Assembly: GCA_002343685.1 (NCBI GenBank)
Contig: DDRS01000007.1
Span: 23,961-87,960 of the forward strand
DNA: 64,000 bases
Direction: 5' to 3'
Origin: Thiobacillus denitrificans
Lineage (GTDB): Bacteria > Pseudomonadota > Gammaproteobacteria > Burkholderiales > Thiobacillaceae
The position numbers and the translations under genes were made by a program. Shown piece by piece: positions 17,748 through 27,139 of the stretch (position 1 is its first letter; every line of letters starts with the position of its first letter). The notes below the pieces were generated by a model that searched no databases, had not been told where the DNA came from, and saw nothing but the letters and a program-made list of their open reading frames with translations.

Positions 17748-19562
17748 TCAGCGTGCGAAATCAGCATACATGGCCTCGACCGCCGCGCGGTAACGGTCGA
17801 GGACCTGGTTGCGTTTGATTTTGAGGGTAGGGGTCAGGAGGCCGTCCTCCAGCGTCCATGGCTTGAGCTCGGGATGCAGCCGGCGGATCTGGGCATAACC
17901 CGGAAAATGCTTGAGATGGTGCGCCACGCGGTGGGTCAGCGCCTTCATCACCTTGGGATCGCGCAATGCCCCGGGATGGTTGGGATCGATGTTGAGATGC
18001 GCGGCAAATTCCTGCCAATGTTCCTCATTGAGTACGGTCAGTGCGGCCAGATAGGGTTTGCCTTCGCCGACGACCATCACCTGTTCGAACAGCGGGTCGA
18101 GCAGGATGGCGGATTCCATGTCGGTCGGCGGCACCTTCTCGCCGTTGTTCAGCACGATGATGTCCTTGATACGCCCGATGATATGGTAATGACCCCAAGC
18201 GTCCATCGTGACCTGATCGCCGCTATGCAACCAACCCTCGTTGTCGATCATGGCGCGGGTGGCGGCCTCGTCCTGCCAGTAGCCTCGCATGACGCAACGG
18301 CTGCGCGTGAGCAGTTCGTCGTTGTCGCCAATCTTCACCTCGATGCCGGGCAGCGGCGGGCCGATGCTGGAAGGCACGTTGGATTCCGGGCGGTTGACGC
18401 ATACCACCGGACTGGTTTCGGTCAGCCCGTAACCTTGGATGATCGGCACGCCCAGACCGATGAACATGTGTGCAATCTCCGGCGAGAGCGCCGCGCCGCC
18501 CGAAATCGCCAATTTCAGCCGACCGCCCAGTTTTTCGGTAACGTTGCGTGCGACCTTCCGGTTGAGGGCGGACCACAGCCAGAGCGCCGGGCTCCATCCC
18601 GCACGCCCCTGGCTAAGCTCGAAGCGTCGCCAGCCCACTCGCACCGCCAGGTTGAATATCAGCCTGGCGAGCAGCCCCTTCTTCTCCAGGCTGTCCTGGA
18701 TGCGCCCATACACGCGTTCGTAGATACGCGGCACCGAAATCAGCACGGTAGGACGGATAGCCTGCAGATCCTGCGCCAGCTGGGCGATAGAGCGCGCGTA
18801 GGCAACCTCGGCGCCGACCAGCATCGGCAGGTAATACCCCCCGGTGCGCTCCAACGTGTGCGACATGGGAAGAAATGACAGAAAGACCTCGTGCGGATCG
18901 AAATCGGCGCATTGCGAAGCATAGAACGCGTTCCACAACAGATTGTCATGCGTCAGCATCACGCCCTTGGGTCGCCCGGTCGTGCCCGATGTGTAGACGA
19001 TGCTGGCGAGTAGATCGGATGTGAGATGGCGTTCGGGAACGGGTGTGCCGGCAGCCGCTGCCAGCCAATCGGCTGCCACGACAAAGCGCGTGCTCCAGTT
19101 CACCAGACCGTTTTCGGGTGGAACAAGGCTGACGATATGTTGCAGCGTCGTCGCCGATCCTGCGATCTCGGCCAGTTTCTTGTGTTGGAACTTGCCTTCG
19201 ACCAGCAGCAGTCGGGCGCCGGAATGGTTGAGGATATAGGCCGCGCTTTCCGGACGGTCGTCGAGATACAGGGGCACCGTGACCAGACCCAGCGCCAGCG
19301 CAGCCTGGTCGAAAATCACCCACTCGACGCTGTTCTTCAGCATCACCGCCACACGATCGCCTGGGGCCAGCCCCTCCTTCACCAGCGCGGACTGCCAGCG
19401 CGCCACCTCGGCCGCCACCTGCGACCAGGTGAAGCTTACCCAGGTCGCGGTCGCCTCGTCGAATTGGCGATAGGCCACCTGATCCGGCGTCGCGTCGACG
19501 CGCGCGCGGAACAGGCCGCACAGTGTGCCGAGCACATCGGGATGGAAGGGCGTGGCTACCAT
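17748..19562 (-). CDS. Long-chain acyl-CoA synthetase (AMP-dependent, FadD15/FAA type)
   Basis: 604-residue ANL-family enzyme. The P-loop YTSGTTGRPKGVMLTH lies at ~res 190-205, QGYGLTETSP in the middle, GWLHSGDQV and the C-terminal lysine motif KIKRNQVLDRY. The pattern is close to bacterial long-chain acyl-CoA synthetases with FL-type sequences (FLSFLPMSHTLERTGGYY). It activates fatty acids to acyl-CoA. Lies upstream (5') of fadL on the minus strand, 29 bp apart, so they may be cotranscribed. Confidence 0.93.
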   Translation of the reverse strand: MVATPFHPDVLGTLCGLFRARVDATPDQVAYRQFDEATATWVSFTWSQVAAEVARWQSALVKEGLAPGDRVAVMLKNSVEWVIFDQAALALGLVTVPLYLDDRPESAAYILNHSGARLLLVEGKFQHKKLAEIAGSATTLQHIVSLVPPENGLVNWSTRFVVAADWLAAAAGTPVPERHLTSDLLASIVYTSGTTGRPKGVMLTHDNLLWNAFYASQCADFDPHEVFLSFLPMSHTLERTGGYYLPMLVGAEVAYARSIAQLAQDLQAIRPTVLISVPRIYERVYGRIQDSLEKKGLLARLIFNLAVRVGWRRFELSQGRAGWSPALWLWSALNRKVARNVTEKLGGRLKLAISGGAALSPEIAHMFIGLGVPIIQGYGLTETSPVVCVNRPESNVPSSIGPPLPGIEVKIGDNDELLTRSRCVMRGYWQDEAATRAMIDNEGWLHSGDQVTMDAWGHYHIIGRIKDIIVLNNGEKVPPTDMESAILLDPLFEQVMVVGEGKPYLAALTVLNEEHWQEFAAHLNIDPNHPGALRDPKVMKALTHRVAHHLKHFPGYAQIRRLHPELKPWTLEDGLLTPTLKIKRNQVLDRYRAAVEAMYADFAR

Positions 19563-19623
19563 GTCAGGGGTATCGAACCGGCCGAAGGAAACGCCGCATT
19601 GATAACTGCAAAGCTTGGACGGG

Positions 19624-20871
19624 TCAAGCCACGGCTTTGACCAGGACGGCCGCGAAGAAACCGTCTGTGCCGTGCAAGGCAGGCGACAATTTCAGCATGC
19701 TGCCCGTATCGAGGTCGATCTTGTGTTGCGCCAACAGCTCGTTGACCGGCAACAGGGTAAATCCGCCTTCCGCCAGCAACGTCTCGACAATGGCCTCGTT
19801 TTCCTCCGGCAACAGGCTGCAGGTGGCATAGACCAGCCGACCCCCGGGTTTCAGCAGCTTCGCTGCTGCACGCAGGATGGCCGCCTGTTTCCGGGTCAGC
19901 TCCGTCACGCTCTCGGGCGACTGGCGGAATTTCAGGTCGGGGTTACGGCGCAGGGTGCCAAGGCCGGAACACGGCGCATCGACCAGCACACGGTCAAGCT
20001 TGCCCGCCAGGCGCTTTACCCGGGTATCGTTCTCGGAGGCAATCAGCTGTGGCATCACGTTGGACAGGCCTGAACGCGCCAGCCGCGGCTTCAAGTTGGC
20101 GAGTCGTCTTTCCGCCACGTCGAAGGCATACAGGCGGCCGGTCGAGGCCATCATGGCGCCGATCGCGAGCGTCTTGCCGCCGGCCCCTGCACAGAAATCG
20201 CATATCATCTCGCCGCGCCGCGCCCCGAGCAGCAAGGCCAGCAACTGGCTGCCCTCGTCCTGCACTTCTAGGCTGCCGTCGAGAAACAGCAGATGGCGGT
20301 TGATCGCCGGATGGTCCTTGAAGCGGATGCCCCAGGGCGAATACGGCGTCGCCTCGACCTTGAAGCCTGCCTCGCGCAACTGCGTCAGCACGGCATCGCG
20401 GCCGGCCTTGTGGGCATTGACCCGCACATCGAGCGGAGCCGGCTGCTGCAGGGCACGGCCGAGCGCAAGGATGTCGGCATCGCTCATCGACGCCTGCAGT
20501 TTCTCGACCACCCAATCGGGCAGCTCCGCATTCGCCGCCAATGGCAGGTCGTCGGTTTTGGCGTTCCGAATGTGATCGATCAGCTCGGGCTTGGCGAATT
20601 TCTCCAGTGTCGCTCCGCTCATGCCGCGCACCTTGATCAGCCAGGCGATGATCAGCGTGCGCGGATTGGCTGCCGGCACCACCACCGACAGATAGCGGTA
20701 GCGTCGCAATACGCCGAATACGGCTTCGGCCACGAAAGCACGGTCATGCGAACCGAGCTTCTTATGCTCGCGGAAAAACGCCGACAGTACGGCATCAGCT
20801 GGGCGATTGAAGTCCAGCACCAGATCGAGCGCCTGGGTGGCTAGTTGCAACAACGGCGGGGTCAGTTCCAT
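19624..20871 (-). CDS. 16S rRNA m5C methyltransferase, RsmB/Sun (NOL1/NOP2) family
   Basis: SAM-dependent RNA cytosine-C5 methyltransferase. The start at 20871 gives MELTPPLLQLATQALDLVL; the frame also allows 20907. An N-terminal NusB-like domain is followed by the Rossmann catalytic domain: CDFCAGAGGKTLAIGAMM (SAM site), VDAPCSGLGTLRRNPDLKF (PC motif) and YATCSLLPEENE (TC motif, catalytic Cys). About 415 residues, near RsmB length. The rRNA position modified is inferred from the family. Confidence 0.9.
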   Translation of the reverse strand: MELTPPLLQLATQALDLVLDFNRPADAVLSAFFREHKKLGSHDRAFVAEAVFGVLRRYRYLSVVVPAANPRTLIIAWLIKVRGMSGATLEKFAKPELIDHIRNAKTDDLPLAANAELPDWVVEKLQASMSDADILALGRALQQPAPLDVRVNAHKAGRDAVLTQLREAGFKVEATPYSPWGIRFKDHPAINRHLLFLDGSLEVQDEGSQLLALLLGARRGEMICDFCAGAGGKTLAIGAMMASTGRLYAFDVAERRLANLKPRLARSGLSNVMPQLIASENDTRVKRLAGKLDRVLVDAPCSGLGTLRRNPDLKFRQSPESVTELTRKQAAILRAAAKLLKPGGRLVYATCSLLPEENEAIVETLLAEGGFTLLPVNELLAQHKIDLDTGSMLKLSPALHGTDGFFAAVLVKAVA

Positions 20872-20919
20872 CAGGGGCGTCAGGCAGGTTGGCAGGCGGC
20901 GGGGCATCCCCGCCGGGGT

Positions 20920-21222
20920 TTATTCGTCTTCGCCGAGCTCGGGATCCCAGCCCATTTCGCGTGCGCGTTCCGTGGCCATCTTGTAGAGGGCGGTGTGGCG
21001 CTCACGCAGATCGGGCGGCAGGCGGCTGGGCAGGTTGCCGTACTTGTCCCACTCGGCCTCGATTTTTTCCGTCAAGGCCTGCATTTGCCCCAGTTGCCAG
21101 CCGGCACAGTCCTCGCTCTCGGGGATGAAGCCGAACAGCCAGCCATCGAGCACGACGCGCGCCAGCATGGTGACGCCGTGCTTGTCATTGTAGAAACCGG
21201 CATAGGTCATTTTGGTATTCAT
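20920..21222 (-). CDS. Small conserved hypothetical protein
   Basis: 100-residue acidic soluble protein, MNTKMTYAGFYNDKHGVTMLARVVLDGWLFGFIPE in its first third (read in parts), then a helical region rich in Glu and Arg and the acidic tail PELGEDE. No catalytic motif recognised. Its start overlaps the stop of the PsiE-like gene by 4 bp, so it is translationally coupled to it. Codon use and the coupling argue that it is real. Confidence 0.75.
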   Translation of the reverse strand: MNTKMTYAGFYNDKHGVTMLARVVLDGWLFGFIPESEDCAGWQLGQMQALTEKIEAEWDKYGNLPSRLPPDLRERHTALYKMATERAREMGWDPELGEDE

Positions 21223-21647
21223 GGTTGCGAATCTCTGTCCTTTGGATTTTCGTCATACGGGAAACGGATATGACCATAGCGGATCACCAGCACAGAAATG
21301 GCCAGTAGCAGCATCGCCGCCGTCACGCCCAGCATGCGCCATGCATCGAGACTTTTCATGTCCAGCACCAGATAACGCGCCAGCGCCACGATGGCGATAT
21401 AGATGGGAAAGCGCACCGGCAACTGTCCGGACCGAAAGTACACCCCCACCATGGCAAGGACTTCCAGATACAGGAATAGCAGCAGCAGATCGCCCAGCGC
21501 CACCGTCCTGGCCGCGATCATGGCATTGACTTCGAACACGCCGGCGACCAGCGTGGCAAGCGTGATGACGATGAGGCCGATGGCCTCGAACACACCCAGC
21601 ACGTTGAGTGCCAGTCGCGCGAATAACCGGTCTTTGGCGGGATTCAT
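21219..21647 (-). CDS. PsiE-like (phosphate-starvation-inducible family) membrane protein
   Basis: 142-residue protein with four hydrophobic helices: NVLGVFEAIGLIVITLATLVAGVFE, LLLLFLYLEVLAMVGVYF, PIYIAIVALARYLVLDM and MLGVTAAMLLLAISVLVIRYGH. The FRSGQLPVRFPIYIAIVALAR block is typical of the PsiE family, of unknown function. ATG at 21647 is chosen; a TTG 15 bp upstream is possible. First of a two-gene unit with the small protein downstream. Confidence 0.8.
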   Translation of the reverse strand: MNPAKDRLFARLALNVLGVFEAIGLIVITLATLVAGVFEVNAMIAARTVALGDLLLLFLYLEVLAMVGVYFRSGQLPVRFPIYIAIVALARYLVLDMKSLDAWRMLGVTAAMLLLAISVLVIRYGHIRFPYDENPKDRDSQP

Positions 21648-21686
21648 GGGCGTTACGATCAAGTGACTGGCAAGGATACCTCAACC

Positions 21687-22742
21687 TCAATCCGGACGTG
21701 CATGTCCCAGCCATTCACGCCAGATCCCGACCGATACCGCAAGCAGCACAGGCCCCAGGAACAGCCCGATCAGACCGAAGGCATGCAGGCCGCCCAGCAC
21801 GCCCAGAAAGACCAGCAGGAAGGGGATCTGCGTCGGCCCGCTGATGACGAGCGGGCGAATCAGATTGTCGACCCAGCTCACCACCAGTGCACCCCACAGG
21901 AACAGGCCCAGTGCGGCGCCGGTCTCGCCGTTCGCCAGAAGGGTCAGGGACAGCCCGATCCAGACCACCGGGCCGACGAAGGGAATCAGCGACACCAGGG
22001 CAGTGATCACCCCCCACAGCGCGGGCGCGGCAAGACCCGCCACCCAGTAGCCGAGCCCGGCAAGCGTACCCTGTGCCAGCGCGGTCAACACGATACCGAA
22101 CACCACGGCCCGCACGGTCACGCCGACAGCCTGGATGTAGCCGCGCGCCGCCTCACCCAGCCAGCGCGTGGCCACGCCGCGGAACTGCGCCAGCACGCTG
22201 ACGCCATGGCGAAACAGAAAGAACAGCGCGAACACCGCGAGACCGAATTTCGCCACATTGCGGCCGACGCCGCCAGCCAGCGATTTCAAGGCGACCGTAT
22301 TGGTCAGGCCCAGCGCATCGAATTGCGCATGCACCCATGCCGGATCGGCCTGGACGCGCTGGTACTGCTCGGCCAGCCACGCCCCGCCTGGCCAGCTGCG
22401 CACCCCGGCGGGCAAGGGCGGGAGCCCATGAACGGCGAACTGCTTGAGCGTCGCCGAAGCCGCCACCACATCGGCCGCCACCGTGAACATCACCCACACC
22501 AGCGGCAGCAGCAGGGTCGCCGTCACCCCCAGCGTCATCAGCAGCGCAGCGAGATTGTCGCGTCCCGGCATTCGACGGCACACCCACTGATGGAGCGGCC
22601 AGGTCACGTACGCGAGGATCCCCGCCCAGGCCAGGGCCGCAAGAAAGGGCGACAGCACCCAGATGGTCAGCCCGAATATCGAGACCAGGAACGCAAATCC
22701 CACGATCCGTCGAGCCAGGGGGGAATCGGTATAAGTCGGCAT
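21687..22742 (-). CDS. AI-2E family transporter (PerM/YdiK type)
   Basis: 351-residue membrane protein with two N-terminal helices (IVGFAFLVSIFGLTIWVL, FLAALAWAGILAYVTWPL), a large extramembrane region and a C-terminal cluster of helices. GLGYWVAGLAAPALWGVITALVSLIPFVGP is the family signature region. Members export quorum signals or exchange ions; the substrate here cannot be told. Single gene. Confidence 0.88.
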   Translation of the reverse strand: MPTYTDSPLARRIVGFAFLVSIFGLTIWVLSPFLAALAWAGILAYVTWPLHQWVCRRMPGRDNLAALLMTLGVTATLLLPLVWVMFTVAADVVAASATLKQFAVHGLPPLPAGVRSWPGGAWLAEQYQRVQADPAWVHAQFDALGLTNTVALKSLAGGVGRNVAKFGLAVFALFFLFRHGVSVLAQFRGVATRWLGEAARGYIQAVGVTVRAVVFGIVLTALAQGTLAGLGYWVAGLAAPALWGVITALVSLIPFVGPVVWIGLSLTLLANGETGAALGLFLWGALVVSWVDNLIRPLVISGPTQIPFLLVFLGVLGGLHAFGLIGLFLGPVLLAVSVGIWREWLGHARPD

Positions 22743-22845
22743 AGTTGCCCTTCAGCCTTGATCCCTGCAAGGGTACTTCAGTTGTACGCCGGCGCCGGAG
22801 GCCAACAACTGGCAGCGAAGTCTCGCGCGCGTTCGTCGCCCGGTT

Positions 22846-23817
22846 TCAGCCTGGAGTAGCCGGTTTTCGCGTCACCCACAGGCTGGCAAACATGAAGCTG
22901 GCGATAATGAGGCCCACGATGCCAAGCGACAGGCCCACCGGGATTTTATAGACATCGACGATCAGCATCTTGGTTCCCACGAACACCAGCACCATGGCCA
23001 GACCATATTTGAGCAAATGAAAGCGATCCGCCATGCCGGCCAGCATGAAATACATCGCACGCAATCCCAGGATAGCGAAGATGTTGGACGTGAACACGAT
23101 GAAAGGATCGGTCGTGATGGCGAATATCGCGGGAATTGAATCGACCGCGAAAATCACGTCGGAAATCTCGATCATGACGAGTACGAGGAACAATGGGGTG
23201 AACAGTCGCACCCCGTTTTCGCGAACCCAGAATTTCTCGCCGCGGTAGTCCGGTGTCAGGCGCATGTGCCGCTTGATCCAGTTGAGCAGCGGATTACTGG
23301 CCAGATCCGGCTCGGCTTCGGCGAACATCAGCATCTTGATGCCCGTGACGACCAGGAAAGCGCCGAACAGATAGAGGACCCAGTGGAATTCCTGCACCAG
23401 CCAGGCACCCGCCAGGATCATGGCGGCGCGCATCGCGATCGCGCCGACCACACCGTAGATCAGGACGCGCCGCTGAAACTCGGCCGGCACCGCGAAAAAG
23501 CCGAAGATCATCAGGAAGACGAAGATGTTGTCGACCGCGAGCGATTTCTCGATCAGGTAGCCGGTCAGGAACTCCATCGCCTTGGCGTCGGCCGCCTCGC
23601 TGCCGTGCACGCCCTTGAGATACCACCACAGGCCGAGGTTGAACAGCATCGCGAGCGAAACCCACACGACCGACCACGCTGCCGCCTCTCTGAAGCCGAC
23701 CTTATGCGCCTTGTTGCCGCCGACCAGGAACAGGTCGACGGCCAGCATCGCCAGCACGAAGCCGACGAAGGCTACCCACATCCAGGGTTCGCCGATATGC
23801 AGGGCCGCGTCCACCAC
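22846..23817 (-). CDS. TerC/Alx-family integral membrane protein
   Basis: 323-residue membrane protein with about eight to nine helices. Family motifs: the conserved acidic segments GYLIEKSLAVDNIFVFLMIFGFF and VMIEISDVIFAVDSIPAIFAIT (parts of the TerC domain), with Asp/Glu residues thought to bind metal. Start is GTG at 23817, with GGAG a few bases upstream and only 10 bp after htpX, so the two genes form an operon. Related proteins handle Mn2+ (Alx, MeeF) or give tellurite resistance. I did not see an obvious yybP-ykoY-type leader. Confidence 0.9.
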   Translation of the reverse strand: MVDAALHIGEPWMWVAFVGFVLAMLAVDLFLVGGNKAHKVGFREAAAWSVVWVSLAMLFNLGLWWYLKGVHGSEAADAKAMEFLTGYLIEKSLAVDNIFVFLMIFGFFAVPAEFQRRVLIYGVVGAIAMRAAMILAGAWLVQEFHWVLYLFGAFLVVTGIKMLMFAEAEPDLASNPLLNWIKRHMRLTPDYRGEKFWVRENGVRLFTPLFLVLVMIEISDVIFAVDSIPAIFAITTDPFIVFTSNIFAILGLRAMYFMLAGMADRFHLLKYGLAMVLVFVGTKMLIVDVYKIPVGLSLGIVGLIIASFMFASLWVTRKPATPG

Positions 23818-23827
23818 CTACTCCGGC

Positions 23828-24703
23828 TTACTGTACCGCGCGCAGGGCAGCGATGCGCTCTTCCAGCGGCGGGTGCGTCATGAACAGGCGCTTCCAGCCC
23901 TGCGGGCTGCCGCCGGCGATGCCGAAGGCCGCCATCTTGTCGGGCAGCGGGTGCGGATGCAGGCTGTTGAGGCGCTCCAGCGCCGCGATCATCGCGCCTT
24001 TGCCGGCCAGGCTGGCGCCGCCGCGGTCGGCGCGGAATTCACGCTGGCGCGAGAACCACATGACGATGATCGACGCCAGGATACCGAGCACCAGTTCGGC
24101 CACGATCATGGTGACGAAGAACGCCGGGCCATGGCCTTCCTCGTTCTTGAACACGACGCGGTCGACGGTATGGCCGATCACGCGCGACAGGAACATCACG
24201 AAGGTGTTGACCACGCCCTGGATCAGCGCCAGCGTCACCATGTCGCCATTGGCGACGTGCGCAATCTCATGTCCCAGCACCGCCTCGGCTTCTTCGCGCG
24301 TCATCTGCTGCAGCAGGCCCGAGGACACAGCGACCAGCGAGCTGTTCCGGGTCATGCCGGTGGCGAAGGCGTTGACGTCGGGCGCATCGTAGATGCCGAC
24401 TTCGGGCATCTTGATCCCAGCGTCCGCCGAATATTTGCGGATGGTTTCCATGAGCCAGAACTCGGTCGAGTTCGACGGCGTTTCGATCACCCGCACGCCC
24501 ATCGATTTCTTCGCCATCCACTTGGAGATCGCCAACGAGATGAACGAACCACCGAAGCCCATCACGGCGGCAAAGATCAGCAGCGAACCCAGGTTCAGCC
24601 CGTTCGCGGTGAGATAGGGCTCGACGCCCAGGATGCGCATGGTGAACGACAGCACCAGCACGATCGCCAGGTTGGTGGCGAGGAATAAGACAATACGCTT
24701 CAT
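23828..24703 (-). CDS. htpX: Membrane-bound zinc metalloprotease HtpX
   Basis: 291-residue protease of the inner membrane that degrades misfolded membrane proteins. Two N-terminal TMs (IVLFLATNLAIVLVLSFTMRI, LLIFAAVMGFGGSFISLAI) precede the zinc motif HEIAH in LGHEIAHVANGDMVT (res ~140), with a third ligand Glu in FRADRGGA. TMs 3 and 4 flank the active site. The length and N-terminal MKRIVLFLATNLA are typical. First gene of htpX-terC. Confidence 0.96.
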   Translation of the reverse strand: MKRIVLFLATNLAIVLVLSFTMRILGVEPYLTANGLNLGSLLIFAAVMGFGGSFISLAISKWMAKKSMGVRVIETPSNSTEFWLMETIRKYSADAGIKMPEVGIYDAPDVNAFATGMTRNSSLVAVSSGLLQQMTREEAEAVLGHEIAHVANGDMVTLALIQGVVNTFVMFLSRVIGHTVDRVVFKNEEGHGPAFFVTMIVAELVLGILASIIVMWFSRQREFRADRGGASLAGKGAMIAALERLNSLHPHPLPDKMAAFGIAGGSPQGWKRLFMTHPPLEERIAALRAVQ

Positions 24704-24842
24704 GATGTTCCCTCCTTACATCCCCGCCTGATCGGCCAGGGGCATTGCACGACCTGCGCATAAAGAATACAGGCCGGGAAATAACAATAAAATTCGATTT
24801 TTATAGTGCTATTGTTCGTTTTTATCGAACTATTTCGGCACC

Positions 24843-25745
24843 ATGCTCAACTACAAGCACTTGTACTACTTCCGCACCGTCGCCAAGGCGGGGGCGCTCA
24901 ACCGGGCCGCCGAGAAGCTGCACCTGACGCCGCAGACCTTGTCCGGGCAGATCAGCACCTTCGAGGAACGCCTGGGCGTGACACTGTTCCGGCGCAGCGG
25001 ACGGCGGCTGGAACTGACCGATGCCGGACGCACCGCGCTGGTCTACGCCGATGACATTTTCCAGGTCGGCGCCGAACTGGAAGACGCCCTGCAAAACCGC
25101 CTCGCGCCTCGCGCTTATCCGTTCCGGGTGGGCATCGCAGACGTCGTTCCCAAGGCGATCGCCTACCAGTTGCTGGCCCCTGCGCTGGCACTGGCCGAGC
25201 CGGTCAAGCTGGTGTGCCGGGAAGACCGGCTGGAGCAGCTGGCCGCCGAACTGTCCATCCATCGGCTCGACATGGTGCTGGCCGACCGTCCCCTTCCCGC
25301 CACGATGGATATCAAGGGCTACAGCCACCCGCTGGGCGAATGTGGCATCGCCTTCGTGGCTGCACGGAGCATAGGCAACGCGCTGGAACAGCCGTTTCCG
25401 GCCAACCTGCACGGCGTGCCGCTCCTGATTCCGGGCGAAGACAGTGCGCTGCGCGTGCCGCTGTTGCGCTGGCTCGAACGCAAGGATATCCAACCCACCA
25501 TCGTCGGCGAATTCGACGACAGCGCACTGATGAGTGCCTTTGGCCAGGCGGGTGCCGGCGTGTTCCCGGTTCCGCTCACGACGGTTCAGGACGTGATGCG
25601 GCAATACGACGTGAGCGAGCTGGGGCGAACGCATGAGATACGCGAACGTTTTTTTGCCATTTCGGTGGAGCGGCGGCTGAGTCATCCGGCCGTCCTGGCG
25701 GTCAGCGAAGCGGCGCGACGACGGTTTCAGCCGCAGGACATTTAG
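24843..25745 (+). CDS. LysR-family regulator, NhaR-like
   Basis: 300-residue transcription factor. The start MLNYKHLYYFRTVAKAGALNRAAEKLHLTPQTLSGQI is the NhaR-type helix-turn-helix, followed by ISTFEERLGVTLFRRSGRRLELTDAG. NhaR in E. coli activates nhaA in response to Na+; no antiporter gene adjoins here, so the target is unknown. Divergent from htpX with a 139-bp AT-rich gap. Ends directly against the convergent PIN gene. Confidence 0.9.
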   Translation: MLNYKHLYYFRTVAKAGALNRAAEKLHLTPQTLSGQISTFEERLGVTLFRRSGRRLELTDAGRTALVYADDIFQVGAELEDALQNRLAPRAYPFRVGIADVVPKAIAYQLLAPALALAEPVKLVCREDRLEQLAAELSIHRLDMVLADRPLPATMDIKGYSHPLGECGIAFVAARSIGNALEQPFPANLHGVPLLIPGEDSALRVPLLRWLERKDIQPTIVGEFDDSALMSAFGQAGAGVFPVPLTTVQDVMRQYDVSELGRTHEIRERFFAISVERRLSHPAVLAVSEAARRRFQPQDI

Positions 25746-26180
25746 CTAAACGGACACCCCAGCCAGCCAACGTACCGCTTCCGCAGGGGACATGATCCGA
25801 AAACGCGACGCACAGCGACGATGCAAACGAAGCACCGCGCGATCCTTGCTGACCAGTCCTTGCGCATGGGCTGCGGCGGCCAATTCGAAGAACTTCTGGT
25901 CGTCAGGATCGCGGCAACGCGGCAGGTCAGCAGCGGCAACCGCCGGCTCGAGCACGGCCAGGGCTTGATAGCGCGCATACAGTGCCGCCTGACGCGCCGA
26001 ATCCAGACCAAACGCCGGATACGTCAGCACACGTCGCCACTCGTCGAGCGTGGCGCGCGTCGCCACGCAGCATACGTGCCCCGCTTCCAGCGCATGCAGC
26101 AAGGGCCGCGCCACGGCATCGTCGTAATGCAACAGATCGAGCACCACGTTGGTGTCAAGTACGACGCGTGTCTCACTCAA
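25746..26180 (-). CDS. PIN-domain protein (PIN_3-like, possible toxin-type RNase)
   Basis: About 144 residues. The PIN core begins RVVLDTNVVLDLLHYDD (first catalytic Asp), then TRATLDEWRRVLTYP and RDPDDQKFFELAAAAHAQGLVSKDRAVL (further acidic residues), giving the usual metal-dependent ribonuclease set. There is no ATG near the domain; a TTG at 26180 overlaps the thioredoxin stop (TTGAGTGA), implying coupled translation. No antitoxin gene is visible, so this may be a housekeeping PIN_3 protein and not a toxin. Confidence 0.78.
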   Translation of the reverse strand: MSETRVVLDTNVVLDLLHYDDAVARPLLHALEAGHVCCVATRATLDEWRRVLTYPAFGLDSARQAALYARYQALAVLEPAVAAADLPRCRDPDDQKFFELAAAAHAQGLVSKDRAVLRLHRRCASRFRIMSPAEAVRWLAGVSV

Positions 26181-26544
26181 TATCGGTGTGCTCGGCGATG
26201 AACTCACGCACCCAGTGCTCTGGATGGGCGCTGGAGAAACGCCCGACGATCTCGCCCTTGACGAACAGCAGGACGGTGGGGAAACCGCGCAAGGCATAGC
26301 GTCCGGCAAGCTTCATGTTGTCGCCTTCGTCGACTTCGACCTTGGCCATGTGGATCTTGCCGGCATGGTGCGCGACGACACGTTCGAGCACGGGGGTCAG
26401 CGCACGGCAAGGCGGGCACCAGTCGGCCCAGAAATCGACCAGGATGGGAAGCGTATGCGAGGCTTCGATCACGTCGTGATCGAAATGCTCCAGATGGGTA
26501 TCGAAAATCAGGCCCGGCCCGTGGGCAGGAGTGGGATCGTTCAT
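26173..26544 (-). CDS. Thioredoxin-like protein
   Basis: 123-residue thioredoxin-fold protein with FWADWCPPCRALTPVLERVV. The active site is WCPPC, not the classic WCGPC, which usually shifts redox potential towards TlpA-like or disulfide-specific thioredoxins. RGFPTVLLFVKGEIVGRF supplies the cis-Pro loop. No signal peptide, so cytoplasmic. Its 3' end overlaps the PIN gene start by 8 bp. Confidence 0.92.
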   Translation of the reverse strand: MNDPTPAHGPGLIFDTHLEHFDHDVIEASHTLPILVDFWADWCPPCRALTPVLERVVAHHAGKIHMAKVEVDEGDNMKLAGRYALRGFPTVLLFVKGEIVGRFSSAHPEHWVREFIAEHTDIE

Positions 26545-26685
26545 GGTGATTGCGGTCGGGATGTCTGGTCCCTATTTTGCCTCAAGGGCGCATGATTCCC
26601 ACAGACATGCGTCACGCCTCGCCCGTACACAGGTACGTGTGCAAAAAATTTAACCAACCGGGAGCAGGACTGCTAACGTAACGCC

Positions 26686-27114
26686 ATGGAAGAACGTTTT
26701 TATCGTGAACAGGAAATCGCGCGCTTGCCGGCATTTCTTCCCGCCGCCACCTACAACCTTGCGCACACCCTGCTGGCACGGGCCGGAAAATGTCTGTTCG
26801 TGCCGATTCGCAGCCTGCAGTACATGGCCGTGCTGGATACGGAGGAATTCATTTTCGTCGACAGCCAGAACAAGGCCTGGGTCGAACTGGCCTGGCAGCA
26901 CTTCCATCCCCAGGCGCGTGCATCGCTGGACGAGCGCGTGCCGTTCGAGGTGGTGCATTACCTGCCCCAGGCGATGGAAACCATGAAACGCCTCCCGGGG
27001 GAATTCCATCAGGCCCTGCTGTTGCTCGCCGGGCGCCAAAAACCGGATGTGCCTGCCACAGTGATCGCATTGCAGCCTACGGACAGGAACCCTCCCGGCG
27101 ACGCGTCACCCTGA
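26686..27114 (+). CDS. Conserved hypothetical protein near sqr
   Basis: 142-residue soluble protein, starting MEERFYREQEIARLPAFLPAA. No known motif recognised. It contains IRSLQYMAVLDTEEFIFVDSQ and a Trp-rich stretch AWVELAWQHFHPQARASLDE. The start lies about 40 bp after an AT-rich stretch. Convergent with sqr, 25 bp apart. Codon bias looks like that of its neighbours; I take it as real but of unknown role. Confidence 0.65.
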   Translation: MEERFYREQEIARLPAFLPAATYNLAHTLLARAGKCLFVPIRSLQYMAVLDTEEFIFVDSQNKAWVELAWQHFHPQARASLDERVPFEVVHYLPQAMETMKRLPGEFHQALLLLAGRQKPDVPATVIALQPTDRNPPGDASP

Positions 27115-27139
27115 CGCGCGCCGCGGACGTTCGTTCGCC

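Noticed and set aside
25746..26180. Type II toxin-antitoxin pair
   Set aside because: The PIN protein has no adjacent small antitoxin gene; its upstream neighbour is a thioredoxin.
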